Positions 34,706 through 44,878 are shown, numbered from the stretch's first letter. The stretch is 64,000 nt of DNA from Methanocalculus taiwanensis (GCF_024372745.1 NZ_VOTZ01000004.1:62001-126000); one strand, 5' to 3'. The notes: generated from the letters alone by a model not told the origin. Numbers and translations: made by a program.

Positions 34706-34860
34706 CAATACCCGATACACCGGAATGCTGCAAGGGTATGTGAAATATGGTGATACAGGAGCCAGTAGCAGCCCTTTTCCGGCTCCACTTCACGTTTTTT
34801 TTCAATGGGATGAATCTCCCGAACAATTTTCCGCGAGAGATAGCATTTCTGATCTGATCC

Positions 34861-34921
34861 TGATCACTTTCGCCCCCCGTTCTCTGACATTATATGGGTT
34901 GGGATAAGAATAGTCAACAGG
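34861..34921 (+). repeat. Copy B of the duplicated promoter, in front of the intact radical SAM gene
   Basis: The block from TGATCACTTTCGCCCCCCG to the start codon matches 33552-33612 with about two changes, and contains the TTATATGG TATA-like box about 30 bases upstream of the ATG at 34922. Confidence 0.9.
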
Positions 34922-36007
34922 ATGTCAGAACAACTCCGAAAACTTCAGGCACTCTCCCGATCCTGCTTTGATCTGGCAGCAGCAGATTCCGGGAGAGAGT
35001 CCGCCATGGTGAGAGGCGGGTACCTGAAGATGCTGCTGCATGGCAGATGCAGCTTCGACTGCGCATACTGCGGGATCTGCCAGAGGGAGAATGCGCCGGC
35101 ATTTGCCCCGAAGGAGCTGGCAGAGCTGATATGTACACTCTGGAAGAGCGGCAGGATCACCGGCCTCTTCCTCTCAACCGGGATCCCCCGCGACTGCCAG
35201 GAGAGCATGGATGACCTGATCGAGGCTGCCACCCTCATGCGGCGGGGAGGGTTTGCCGGCTACCTGCACCTAGAGGTGGTGCCAGGCGCCCTCCGGACCG
35301 ATATCAATGAGGCGGCGAAGCTCGCAAACCGGATCAGCATCAATCTCGAAGCGGTGAGTAAGGATAGACTCTCTGAGATCGCATCTGTGAAGAACTATGA
35401 ATCAGATCTGCTGCGGCGGCATGCATGGGTAGCCGAGGCCGCCCCGGGCCGCCATACCACCCAGATTGTTGTCGGAGCGGCAGCCGAGACAGATGATGAA
35501 ATTATCTCCTTCATGCACCGCGAGTACCGGGATTTATCACCTGCCAGCATCTACTATTCGGGGCTTGTACCCCTCCCCGGCACTCCGCTTGCCGCAGCTG
35601 CCCCGGCAAACCCCGCCCGGATGAAAAGCCTCTATGCGGTCGATGCGCTGGTGCGGGACTATGGGTATTCGCCGGATGAGACCGCTTCTGCCATTGACGA
35701 GGAGGGGAGGCTCCTGCCGGGCGATCCGAAGATCAATTGTGCCGGAAGAATCAGGATCGATCCATTGTCAGCATCAAGGGAGGAACTGATCAGGGTACCC
35801 GGGATCGGCCCAAAGGCAGCTGAGAGGGTTATCACCATGAGAAGTGCCGGGCGGACGGTGACAGAAACGATGCTCAGGGAGGCGGGTGTTGTGATGAAAC
35901 GGGCAGGGGCGTATCTGGTGGTTGGGGGGAGTGTGCAGGGGCGGCTCTCCTCCCTCACTTATACTCCCGCTTCGAGTACTGGTACTTCTCGTCATCCCCG
36001 CCCTTGA
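34922..36007 (+). CDS. Radical SAM protein with C-terminal helix-hairpin-helix, putative DNA modification/repair type
   Basis: The iron-sulfur motif is Cys43-x3-Cys47-x2-Cys50 (SFDCAYC), followed by LFLSTGIPRD and a GYLHLEVVPGA strand. The C-terminal part (about residues 279-315) is a helix-hairpin-helix (VPGIGPKAAERVI), which often binds DNA. The general layout matches the putative DNA modification/repair radical SAM family (TIGR03916), although at 361 residues it is shorter than the members I know, which are over 400. It overlaps the 3' end of the convergent glycosyltransferase by 53 bases. A damaged copy of its 5' end lies 1.3 kb upstream. Confidence 0.8.
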   Translation: MSEQLRKLQALSRSCFDLAAADSGRESAMVRGGYLKMLLHGRCSFDCAYCGICQRENAPAFAPKELAELICTLWKSGRITGLFLSTGIPRDCQESMDDLIEAATLMRRGGFAGYLHLEVVPGALRTDINEAAKLANRISINLEAVSKDRLSEIASVKNYESDLLRRHAWVAEAAPGRHTTQIVVGAAAETDDEIISFMHREYRDLSPASIYYSGLVPLPGTPLAAAAPANPARMKSLYAVDALVRDYGYSPDETASAIDEEGRLLPGDPKINCAGRIRIDPLSASREELIRVPGIGPKAAERVITMRSAGRTVTETMLREAGVVMKRAGAYLVVGGSVQGRLSSLTYTPASSTGTSRHPRP

Positions 36008-36653
36008 TCGTGATGTACAACCACTCATACAGCGACTTCAGTGTCCCAAACTGCACGTACCGCCGCATCGAGAACTTCACCCTGAGCTTCCCATCCAGCT
36101 TCACGCGTCCAAGGAGGCGCATCCGGCGTGCAATCTCAAGATCGTCTCCGGCATCGATGGTGCGGTACATCCCTGCCTCGAAGAACGCTTCCCGCCGGAA
36201 TGCCGTATTGCAGCCGAGGGTGTAGTAGAGAGTGTGGGTATAGTAGCCGAGCCGTGAGAAGGCATTTGCAAGGGCAAGCGATATCTTGTGCCTGATACCG
36301 GGCTCGATCGGCTCGACAAGCCCGTAGAGCTGGACAACTGCCGGATCAGAGAAGCCTTTCCCGATCCTGGCAATCCAGTCCCGTGGAATGATACAGTCTG
36401 CATCGGTGGTTGCAATGATCTCACCCTTTGATGCCTCCGCACCGTCGTTTCGTGCACCACCTACCTTTTTCGAGGTCTGGATGAAGACGAGATCCGCATA
36501 TTTTTCTGCAATCTCCCGTGTCCGGTCTTTTGAGTTCCCGTCGACGACGATGATCTCATATTCGGAACGGGGAATTGACTGGTTGGAGAGGCTCTGTAAA
36601 CACCCCTCGATATTCGACTCTTCATTATAGGTTGGAACAATAACCGAGATCAT
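35955..36653 (-). CDS. Family 2 glycosyltransferase
   Basis: A GT-A fold sugar transferase: nucleotide-sugar site VIVPTYNEESNI at the N-terminus, a VVDGNSKDRT loop, and the metal-binding ATTDADC. The 232 residues hold no membrane helix. Its start overlaps the GT4 gene by 4 bases, and the 3' end overlaps the convergent radical SAM gene. It is the last gene of a three-gene sugar-transfer operon; substrate unknown. Confidence 0.9.
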   Translation of the reverse strand: MISVIVPTYNEESNIEGCLQSLSNQSIPRSEYEIIVVDGNSKDRTREIAEKYADLVFIQTSKKVGGARNDGAEASKGEIIATTDADCIIPRDWIARIGKGFSDPAVVQLYGLVEPIEPGIRHKISLALANAFSRLGYYTHTLYYTLGCNTAFRREAFFEAGMYRTIDAGDDLEIARRMRLLGRVKLDGKLRVKFSMRRYVQFGTLKSLYEWLYITIKGGDDEKYQYSKREYK

Positions 36654-37630
36654 GCTTCCTCTATGAGCCTTCTATAGGTATTCAGGTGTTCATCTGCAAT
36701 GCGTCCGATATCAAAGCGCTCGGTAAAGGGGCGGGAGATACCCTTGAGCCGCCGGAGAGCGGTCTCATCTCTCATGAACCCTGCTGCTTCATGAATATCA
36801 GAAAAGAGGAGTGACGCATCGCCAAATACTTCCCGAAACTCAGGGATATCCCGTGCCACCACCGGCACGCCGGTTGCAAGCGCCTCAAGGAGCACCATCG
36901 GCATGATTTCAGCATATGAGGGGAGCAGGAAGATATCCGCACCAGCATATGCCTCGGTGATATCGGGCACAAAACCGGTGAAGATCACGTTCTTCCCCGA
37001 GCTCCGTTTCATCATCTCGATCTTTGCATAATCCTTTGATAATACGCTGTATGGATAGCCCCCCACCCAGACAAAGGTGATATCCGGCATCATCCGTGCA
37101 AGCTTCAGGAAGTCATAAATCCCTTTCCTCGGTGTCTCCTGGGCAACCGTCAGGACAACCGTTGCCTCATCAGAAACGCCGATGCATCGACGGAACCGTC
37201 TTCCCTTCTCATTATCAGGATAGAATTTCTCCCGGTTCACCCCGTTTGGAATGAGGGTTGTCGGCATATCAGGGAGCATCTCCTGGATCTCACGGAGGCT
37301 TGGGGGCGTTATTGCAATGATGTGATCGAATTTGCCATAGATCTTCGGATACTGGTTATTAATGAAGGTGGAGAAGGCAACGTTTCCATCATTCAGCCGC
37401 GGGGTGGAGTGTGCGGTTAAGACCTTCACTCCCTTGGTATAGGAGCGGTGGGTCAGCGCCATCGGGCCGAAACTATGGTAGTGCACCAGATCGAAATCTG
37501 CATTATAGGAGTTCCATGAGATCTCATGGTGAACACGATGATCGATCTGCCGGTACAGGGTCTTTGCAAGTGTTGAACAGCCGATGTATTTAAAGAAGAA
37601 GATATCCTCGACAAAGATGTTTGCTCTCAT
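36650..37630 (-). CDS. Family 4 (GT1-type) glycosyltransferase
   Basis: A GT-B fold transferase with a PNGVNREKF loop, a VGGYPYS strand in the C-terminal domain and the EIMPMVLLEALATGVPVV segment carrying the E-x7-E pattern that binds the donor nucleotide. The ATG at 37630 is chosen because it overlaps the preceding stop by ATGA; an earlier in-frame Met exists but lies inside the FAD gene. The protein is 326 residues, somewhat short for the family. Confidence 0.88.
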   Translation of the reverse strand: MRANIFVEDIFFFKYIGCSTLAKTLYRQIDHRVHHEISWNSYNADFDLVHYHSFGPMALTHRSYTKGVKVLTAHSTPRLNDGNVAFSTFINNQYPKIYGKFDHIIAITPPSLREIQEMLPDMPTTLIPNGVNREKFYPDNEKGRRFRRCIGVSDEATVVLTVAQETPRKGIYDFLKLARMMPDITFVWVGGYPYSVLSKDYAKIEMMKRSSGKNVIFTGFVPDITEAYAGADIFLLPSYAEIMPMVLLEALATGVPVVARDIPEFREVFGDASLLFSDIHEAAGFMRDETALRRLKGISRPFTERFDIGRIADEHLNTYRRLIEEA

Positions 37631-38940
37631 GAATGTCGCTCCATAAACGAAAAGGCGCTCTGGATGCACCCATCCATATTCAGATACTCAAACTCAGAGA
37701 ACCGCCCGACGAGATCGATCCCCTGCTCCTTCAGGAACGAACGGACAACGGAGATATTCTCCAGGTAATCGAGATCATAGACCACATAGGCAAATTTCGA
37801 CCTATACACCGAACTATGGGCGATACTGGCATCTGCTGGTATGACACCCATCTGCACGAGGCTCCTGATCGTATCATCAAGAATCTCCATATCGGTGAGC
37901 CTGGAGATGGCATCCCCTTCATTATAGGTGATCTCGGCGAGCACTGATGCATGCCCTGCCGGGGCAACAGCATCGCTGTAGTTTGAGGGGAAGGAGATCC
38001 GGTTGAAATAACCGCTTTCAGCATCCGGGATATACACCCAGGAAAGGGGTGGCGCAGAACCGGAAAACCCGATACAGACGCTGATAAGCGAATTATATCT
38101 CAGCGCATCGCAGGCCCTCTGCACCTCTTCCGGAACATAATCCAGGCATGGTAGAAGATGCTGGAGCGGGATTGTGGATATCACCCGATCAGCGGTATAA
38201 TCGGTTGTTCCATCGCTGATCACCCACTGTCCGTCCCTCTTCCGGAGAGACGAAACAGAATAGCCTGTCACAATACAATCCTGCACAGGCTCAGAAATAG
38301 CCTTCACAATCGATTCTATTCCCCCCTCAATCGGGTACGTGAAGACCGACTGGTGGGTGTACCCTTCAGTCGGGATGCCGATTGCAGATCTGATGATATC
38401 ATCAACCGGCGGCCGGGGCACCCGTCCCTCCATCCAGTGCGCTGACATCCGTTCAGTCGGGAAATTCCAGATCTTCTCGTTATACGGATTCAGGTAGCAG
38501 TCTGCGATTCCACGTCCGAAGGTGCCAAGAATCCAGTCCCTGAAGTTCCGAGGTGCCGGGATCTCGCCCTTCTCCGCGGCGATGATCGTTTTGATATATT
38601 CGCTGATGCAGTAGAAGAGATCCTCTTTTGGAAGTTCATAGAGGCCGTTTTCAAATGGATAGGTGACCATCAGGCCTTTATAGAAGATTTTGGTATTCCT
38701 TTTTCGCTCTGCCTTGTTTGAAGAGAGGAGATCATTCATAAACGAGAGCACAGTCTCGTTCCGCGAGAAGATGATATGCGATCCGCCGATGTCAAAAGTA
38801 AATCCATCCGCTGATTCCGAGCGGCATAAACCGCCGATCCTATCCTCTTTCTCGAAAACGATTGCCTCTTCCCCTGCCTGCTGCAGGAGCCGGGAGAGTG
38901 TGACGCCTGTGAGCCCACCACCGAGAATAGCCCATCTCAC
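37627..38940 (-). CDS. FAD-dependent protein of the protoporphyrinogen oxidase/UDP-galactopyranose mutase-like group
   Basis: The Rossmann fingerprint GGGLTGVTLSRLLQQAG and a second FAD site (FEKEDRIGG) open the protein, followed by GGSHIIFS. The middle part has NPYNEKIWNFP and PIEGGIESIV, as in mutase-like and amine-oxidase-like enzymes. The 437 residues fit the group. Its place as the first gene before two glycosyltransferases suggests that it edits a nucleotide sugar or a glycan intermediate; that is inference. Confidence 0.8.
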   Translation of the reverse strand: MRWAILGGGLTGVTLSRLLQQAGEEAIVFEKEDRIGGLCRSESADGFTFDIGGSHIIFSRNETVLSFMNDLLSSNKAERKRNTKIFYKGLMVTYPFENGLYELPKEDLFYCISEYIKTIIAAEKGEIPAPRNFRDWILGTFGRGIADCYLNPYNEKIWNFPTERMSAHWMEGRVPRPPVDDIIRSAIGIPTEGYTHQSVFTYPIEGGIESIVKAISEPVQDCIVTGYSVSSLRKRDGQWVISDGTTDYTADRVISTIPLQHLLPCLDYVPEEVQRACDALRYNSLISVCIGFSGSAPPLSWVYIPDAESGYFNRISFPSNYSDAVAPAGHASVLAEITYNEGDAISRLTDMEILDDTIRSLVQMGVIPADASIAHSSVYRSKFAYVVYDLDYLENISVVRSFLKEQGIDLVGRFSEFEYLNMDGCIQSAFSFMERHS

Positions 38941-38987
38941 ACTATATCATATGATGAGGTCGCTAATATGGATTTGTCCGAAATCAC

Positions 38988-40748
38988 CTATCGTCTCCTG
39001 AAGAGGTGCTCAAGATCGGCTGACCCGAACCTGACAAGAGCGGGCCGTCCATGTGGACAGGCGTAGGGCGGCCCTGCAAGAATGAGCTGGTGTACAAGCC
39101 GTTCCATCTGTTCCTGCGAGAGACGGGTATTCCCTTTGATGGCAGCCCGGCATGCAATGGTTTTGAAGACACGCATCCTCCGCTCCCCGGCCGGTCCCCG
39201 GATACCCTCGATCACCTCGAGGAGAAGTGATGTAACCTCACCTGGATCATCCAGCTTCACCGGACCTGCAGGCACCGCCTGTACTGCAAAGGTATCGCCG
39301 CCAAACTCCTCGATCACAAAACCTGCCGATCGGAGATCCTCACTGGCATCCATTACGAGTGCGGCATCCTTTCTTGAGAGCGACACAATCACCGGAACGA
39401 GAAGATGCTGGAATGCAGAAGACTCACCATCTCTCTGCTGGAGCTGGTCAAAGACGATCTTCTCATGGGCAGCATGCTGGTCGATGATAACAAGCTCTTC
39501 ATCTGCTCCAGTGGCAACGATATACGTCCCATCCACCTGCCCGAGTACCCTGTAGACCGGCGTGGCATCCGCGGGGACAGGTGCGGGCGATCCGGTAAGC
39601 GCAGTCTGGCGGAGCTGGCGATCGGATCTGCCATAGGTAGCTGATCCTTCTGATACAACCGGCTGGGATATGGTCAGCTGGGGAGCCGCATCCCTCTCTC
39701 CCGATAGAGGCCTCTGAATGGCTGCCTGAATAATCTGCTGTTCCTGGCCCTTCTCCGTCACCGCAGACCAGACGGTCGTCCTCACCGCATCCACCACCTG
39801 CCTCTCTGATGAGAATTTTACCTCACGCTTCGTTGGATGCACATTCACATCCACTTCACCCGGATTAATCCTGCAGTCGATCACGGCAAACGGGTATTCG
39901 CCTTTCGCAAGGCTTGTTCCAAATCCATCCCGTATCGCCCTGACAAGGGATGGAGAAGCAATCTGTCGTCCATTCACCGAGATGTAGATCTGATTCCTGG
40001 TTGTCCGTGATCCGAGTGGATATGCGACATATCCCACAACCGGCATTTCACCTCTGAGCGGAGAGAGGGTGATGAGAATACGTGCGAGATCGCCACCAAA
40101 AAGGCTCTGGATCGTGTCAGGCAGATCCCCTCTGCCGGAAGTTGCAAACTTCTCTTTCTCCTGATGCATCAATTGAAATGAGATCTCCGGGTGAGAGAGA
40201 GCTGATCGCTCCATCAGGTCGAAGACATGCGCAAGCTCTGTTGAGACAGTCCTCAGAAATTTCCTGCGTGCCGGAGTGTTAAAGAAGAGAGAACCAACCT
40301 CGATCATGGTACCAGGCGGGGCGGCACATTCAGAGAGATCGGTGATCAACCCCCCGGAGAGCGTTATTTTGATCCCGGCGACATCCTCCCGCCTCCTGCT
40401 CGTAAGAGTGACTTCAGAGACTGCGGCGATACTCGCAAGCGCCTCACCTCTGAATCCAAGAGTGCTGATCTCCGCGAGATCCCCGGCAGTCCTGATCTTA
40501 CTGGTTGCATGTTGCCGGAATGCAAGCGGTGCATCTTCCGGCGACATTCCCCTGCCATCATCAATCACGGTTATCCGCCGGATTTCTGTACTATCGCTCT
40601 TTATATGGACACGGATGCGTGTTGCTCCTGCATCAATTGCATTCTCCACAAGCTCCTTCACAACAGATGCCGGCCGCTCCACCACCTCTCCTGCCGCGAT
40701 ATGGGAGATCGTCTCTTCATCAAGGAGATGGATTGTCGGGTCTGCCAT
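38988..40748 (-). CDS. mutL: DNA mismatch repair protein MutL
   Basis: Couples MutS mismatch recognition to strand incision. The GHKL ATPase motifs are at the N-terminus (ENAIDAGAT, DDGRGM, GFRGEAL). The C-terminal domain has the nuclease-type motifs DQHAAHEKIVFD and CPHGRP. In the first motif the final glutamate of DQHA-x2-E-x4-E is an aspartate. The length of 586 is normal. It starts at the base after the mutS stop. MutSL is patchy in archaea and is thought to have been acquired from bacteria. Confidence 0.95.
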   Translation of the reverse strand: MADPTIHLLDEETISHIAAGEVVERPASVVKELVENAIDAGATRIRVHIKSDSTEIRRITVIDDGRGMSPEDAPLAFRQHATSKIRTAGDLAEISTLGFRGEALASIAAVSEVTLTSRRREDVAGIKITLSGGLITDLSECAAPPGTMIEVGSLFFNTPARRKFLRTVSTELAHVFDLMERSALSHPEISFQLMHQEKEKFATSGRGDLPDTIQSLFGGDLARILITLSPLRGEMPVVGYVAYPLGSRTTRNQIYISVNGRQIASPSLVRAIRDGFGTSLAKGEYPFAVIDCRINPGEVDVNVHPTKREVKFSSERQVVDAVRTTVWSAVTEKGQEQQIIQAAIQRPLSGERDAAPQLTISQPVVSEGSATYGRSDRQLRQTALTGSPAPVPADATPVYRVLGQVDGTYIVATGADEELVIIDQHAAHEKIVFDQLQQRDGESSAFQHLLVPVIVSLSRKDAALVMDASEDLRSAGFVIEEFGGDTFAVQAVPAGPVKLDDPGEVTSLLLEVIEGIRGPAGERRMRVFKTIACRAAIKGNTRLSQEQMERLVHQLILAGPPYACPHGRPALVRFGSADLEHLFRRR

Positions 40749-43373
40749 TTATTCACCAGCCTTTTTCTTCAGTTCTGCTAACCGGTTCAATGCTTCGATC
40801 GGGCTCATCGTATCGATATCGAGAGACGAAAGCTCAGAGAGGACCGGATGATTCTGCTTCTCAACTGAACCGGAATCCATCAGGAGAAGTTGTGTGTAGC
40901 GGGGCTTTTGTTTTCCAGGTGCCTCAGCCCGCTCCTCTTCGGCTAGTGTCTCCCGGAGGATGGTGCGGGCCCGATCAAGTACCTTCCCGGGCACTCCGGC
41001 GAGCCGGGCGACATGGATACCATAACTCCGGTCGGTTGCACCGGGGATCAGCTTTCTGAGGAAGGTGATCTCATCATCAGTCTCCCGTACCGCGAAATGG
41101 TAATTCCTGACCCGCTTCAGCTCGCTCTCGACCTCGACAAGCCGGTGAAAGTGGGTGGCAAAAAGTGTCTTTGGACCGGATGAACGCCTGCCATGGAGAA
41201 ACTCAAGCACGGATCGTGCAATGCTGTATCCGTCAACGGTGCTTGTGCCCCTCCCGATCTCATCCAAAATCACCAGGCTTCTTTCGGTCACATGCCTGAG
41301 GATGTATGCGAGTTCAACCATCTCCACCATGAAGGTGCTCTGCCCCCCTGCAAGATCATCTGATGCACCGACACGGGTGAAAATCCGGTCACAGAGGCTG
41401 ATCTCTGCAAGATCTGCAGGGACAAAGGATCCCGACTGTGCCATGATACAGATGAGGGCAACCGAACGCATATAGGTCGATTTTCCTGCCATATTGGCAC
41501 CAGTCAGAATCAGGATCTGATCGCCTTCACTATCCATTTCGGTATCATTTGGAACAAAACCGGACTGCACACTCTCCTCAACCACCGGATGCCGCCCGCC
41601 CCGGATCACAATAGAGGAGCCGTCTGTTAAAGCAGGGCGCACATAGCCCCTTCTGGCAGCAGCATCTGCAAAGGAGAGGAGGAGATCGATCATCCCGACT
41701 GCCCGTGCCGCTGCCTGAAATGAAGGCACCTGCGGCCGGAGTTGCTCAATCAGATCGAGATAGAGTTCGGCCTCACGGGCTAGCGCCCGGTCATCTGCAG
41801 TCGCGATCGTCCGTTCATACTCACGGAGAGAGGGGAGGGTGAACCGCTCACCTGACGCTGTCGTCTGTTTCCTCTCATATTCGGGCGGAACACGGCTGAG
41901 GTTTGGTTTTGTCACCTCGATATAGTACCCAAAGACCTGGTTATAGGCGATCTTCAATGATTTTATCCCGGTCCGTTCGCGCTCGGACTGCTGGAGCGAG
42001 AGGATCCAGTCACGCCCGGATCCTGCCGTATTCCTGAGAGAATCCAGATCCGGATCATATCCATTGCGGATGACACCCCCGTTCCTGACAAGAAGGGGCG
42101 GATCATCCGCTATTGCGGATCTGATGAGGGAAATAGTCTGATCAAAGCTCCCAATCTCCCCGGCAAGTTCTTCCATCAGGGGAGGGATTACACCTTCCAG
42201 AGCGCACGCGATCCCCCTGACAGCATCAAGGGAAAGAGCCAGTGAAATCAGATCGCGTGGAGAGGCATTTCCAATTGCAATCCTACCTGATATCCGTTCG
42301 ATATCACCGCAGCTCGCAAGATAGTCGAGAATATCGGCCCTGATCAACGGCGATCCAATCAGCCATTCCACCATATCCAGCCGGTCATTGATCGCCTTTT
42401 TGCTGGTGAGAGGGGCTGTGATCTCAGAGGAGAGTGCCCGTCTCCCCATCGGAGTCTTTGTTGAGTCAAGGGTTGAAATCAGGGTTGCTTTTGATCGCTC
42501 CCCTCCAATTGAACGGGTGATCTCAAGGTTTCTCTGGGTAACAGCATCCAGAATCATACGATCTGATGCATGCATGAGCCTGATCTCAGAGAGATGGGGA
42601 AGAGCGTTCTTCTGGGTGGCAATTGCATAGGAGAGGGCAGCACCAGCTGCTCCCACGGCAAGCGGCATCTCAACAATCCCAAAGCCTTCAAGGGTTGCAA
42701 CACCAAAATGGCGGCAGAGAAGAGAGTTTGCATCTGATGGATCAAATTCTCCGGGATGCCGATTTGTTGCCAGAACAAAATATGATTCGAGAAGACGGAG
42801 AATCTCCGGATCTGTTCTCTCCGGAATCAGGCATTCTGCCGGTCGCGAGGACTCGATGACAGACGCAATCCCCTCATATCCTTCGCGTTTTGAAATCTCG
42901 CGGAGAGAGAACTCACCGGTTGTTATCTCAAGGATCGCAATACCAAAGGATTCGGCTTTCCGGTCAGGGAGGAGCGCCATCAGGTACCGGGAATCAGGTG
43001 CATCGACAATCGATGGATCGACTGTGCATCCCGGTGTATGGACACAGACGACATCCCGTTTCACCACCCCTTTTGCTTTCTTTGGATCTTCAACCTGTTC
43101 ACAGACCGCAACCCGGTACCCTCTCCGCACCAGGCGGGGAATGTATGCCTCTGCTGCATGATAGGGTACGCCAGCCAGTGGAATTGGCTTGCCATCCGGA
43201 TCAGCTGACCGTGAGGTCAGAACAATGCCAAGCTCCCGGGCACAGATCTCCGCATCCTCGTAAAAGGTCTCATAAAAATCACCCATCCGCATAAAGAGGA
43301 TACAGCCCGGGTACTGGTTCTTCATATCCTCCACCTGCTGCATGGCAGGTGTCAGCCGTCTGGGCTTCGACAT
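40749..43373 (-). CDS. mutS: DNA mismatch repair protein MutS
   Basis: Recognises base mismatches and small loops. The N-terminal domain includes the mismatch-reading Phe-x-Glu of MGDFYETF, then the connector, lever and clamp domains, and the ATPase with Walker A GANMAGKST and the LDEIGRGTST Walker B region. The start at 43373 (MSKPRRLTP) matches the family; an upstream in-frame Met would extend into the divergent promoter. It has 874 residues. It forms an operon with mutL. Confidence 0.95.
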   Translation of the reverse strand: MSKPRRLTPAMQQVEDMKNQYPGCILFMRMGDFYETFYEDAEICARELGIVLTSRSADPDGKPIPLAGVPYHAAEAYIPRLVRRGYRVAVCEQVEDPKKAKGVVKRDVVCVHTPGCTVDPSIVDAPDSRYLMALLPDRKAESFGIAILEITTGEFSLREISKREGYEGIASVIESSRPAECLIPERTDPEILRLLESYFVLATNRHPGEFDPSDANSLLCRHFGVATLEGFGIVEMPLAVGAAGAALSYAIATQKNALPHLSEIRLMHASDRMILDAVTQRNLEITRSIGGERSKATLISTLDSTKTPMGRRALSSEITAPLTSKKAINDRLDMVEWLIGSPLIRADILDYLASCGDIERISGRIAIGNASPRDLISLALSLDAVRGIACALEGVIPPLMEELAGEIGSFDQTISLIRSAIADDPPLLVRNGGVIRNGYDPDLDSLRNTAGSGRDWILSLQQSERERTGIKSLKIAYNQVFGYYIEVTKPNLSRVPPEYERKQTTASGERFTLPSLREYERTIATADDRALAREAELYLDLIEQLRPQVPSFQAAARAVGMIDLLLSFADAAARRGYVRPALTDGSSIVIRGGRHPVVEESVQSGFVPNDTEMDSEGDQILILTGANMAGKSTYMRSVALICIMAQSGSFVPADLAEISLCDRIFTRVGASDDLAGGQSTFMVEMVELAYILRHVTERSLVILDEIGRGTSTVDGYSIARSVLEFLHGRRSSGPKTLFATHFHRLVEVESELKRVRNYHFAVRETDDEITFLRKLIPGATDRSYGIHVARLAGVPGKVLDRARTILRETLAEEERAEAPGKQKPRYTQLLLMDSGSVEKQNHPVLSELSSLDIDTMSPIEALNRLAELKKKAGE

Positions 43374-43475
43374 ATGTACCTGATCGCATCTCTCTCCAGA
43401 AATAATCAACGATCAGTGATCACCAATCCGGATCCTATGCGAAGAATTATCGCCTTCCATGCCATGATTTCTCAT

Positions 43476-44831
43476 ATGGGCAGCATTGGATTCTTCAGAA
43501 AAGCAATCGAGACGATGCCTCGTGATGATCTTGACGCAGTCATCGACGAGCGTGTCCGGTATACCATACAGTATGCAAATGACAATTCGCCATTTTATAG
43601 AAAATGGTTCCGGGAACATTCGATCAATATTTCAGATATCCGGGAACATGAGGATCTGCTACAACTCCCGATCATCTCCGGCCATACGATTAGAAACAAC
43701 CAGCCTCCACTGACCGATTCCTTCCAGTTCCTCTCAGCAAAGATGAATGAGATCTACACAATCCATGAGACGAGCGGCACAACCGGCAACCCCAAGGCAT
43801 TCTTCTTAACCTGGCAGGACTGGCTCCGCTACTCGGAAAAATATGCCAGGATCTTCCGTTCATATGGCATATCAAAAGGTGATCGCGTCGTCGTCTGTGC
43901 CAGTTATGGGATGAATGTCGGGGCAAACATGATGACCCTTGCAGCACGCCGGACAGGCACGACCATCATCCCCGCAGGAAAATGCACATTTCCGATCAGG
44001 ATAATCAGGAACTACAAGCCGACTGTTGTGATCGGGTCGGTTTTTAAACTGATCAGGCTTGCACGGCGGCTTGAGGCGGATGGGATCGATCCAAAAGAGT
44101 CCGGTATCGAGCGGCTTGTCGTCGGGGGAGAGAGTTTTGCCGAGGCTTCGCGGAAATACCTCAGCACACTCTGGGACTGTGAGGTCTACAATACCTACGG
44201 GAGTACCGAGGGGACGATGTGCGGGGAGTGTGTGGCAAAAGCCGGCCTCCATGTGCCAGAAGATCTCATCCACATGGACCTCTACAATCCCCGGATGGAC
44301 CAGTTTGTTCCTGATGGAGAGTACGGACGGATCATCCTGACAAAACTTCTGCCTGTCGGAGAGCGGTGCGGAACACTCCTGATCAACTATGATACCGAGG
44401 ATGCAACCGCAGTCGTCTCACGGGAGAAGTGCTCCTGCGGGAGGACATCGCTTCGGATCAAGACACCCGAGCGGGAGGGGGAGCGGTTCTTTGTGGAAGA
44501 TCTCTCCTTCAATCGTGTCGATATCGAGCGGGGAGTCTTCCAGCCGGATAATATGCAGTACCTCACCGGAGAGTATGAGGCATTCCTCTATGGTGGGAGG
44601 GAGACAGACTCAACAGTTCTCCGTGTCAGCCTTGAATGCACTGATCCTGCAAATACGGATATCTCACTCATTCAGGAGACATTCAGGAAGGCATTCTTCA
44701 GGTTCAAGCCAGAGCTCCGTGAGTCATATATCAATGGATCGCTTGAGATGCTCTTCCACTTCACAGGACCCGGGGAGCTGGAGCTCTATAAGGTGCAGGG
44801 GAGGCCAAAGCGGGTCGTTGACAGGCGCTGA
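43476..44831 (+). CDS. Coenzyme F390 synthetase-like adenylate-forming enzyme
   Basis: F390 synthetase adenylylates the methanogen coenzyme F420, proposed to signal redox state. It belongs to the phenylacetate-CoA-ligase branch, with HETSGTTGNPKAFFLT as the nucleotide motif and NTYGSTEG in the middle. A Cys-rich loop (CSCGRTSLRI) sits before the C-terminal domain. I use the ATG at 43476 because an earlier start would leave no room for the divergent mutS promoter; earlier in-frame Met codons exist at 43374 and 43437. It has 451 residues. Confidence 0.75.
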   Translation: MGSIGFFRKAIETMPRDDLDAVIDERVRYTIQYANDNSPFYRKWFREHSINISDIREHEDLLQLPIISGHTIRNNQPPLTDSFQFLSAKMNEIYTIHETSGTTGNPKAFFLTWQDWLRYSEKYARIFRSYGISKGDRVVVCASYGMNVGANMMTLAARRTGTTIIPAGKCTFPIRIIRNYKPTVVIGSVFKLIRLARRLEADGIDPKESGIERLVVGGESFAEASRKYLSTLWDCEVYNTYGSTEGTMCGECVAKAGLHVPEDLIHMDLYNPRMDQFVPDGEYGRIILTKLLPVGERCGTLLINYDTEDATAVVSREKCSCGRTSLRIKTPEREGERFFVEDLSFNRVDIERGVFQPDNMQYLTGEYEAFLYGGRETDSTVLRVSLECTDPANTDISLIQETFRKAFFRFKPELRESYINGSLEMLFHFTGPGELELYKVQGRPKRVVDRR

Positions 44832-44878
44832 ACCAAAACCATCTGATTCAAGATGAATAATAACGAATACATCTGTTC

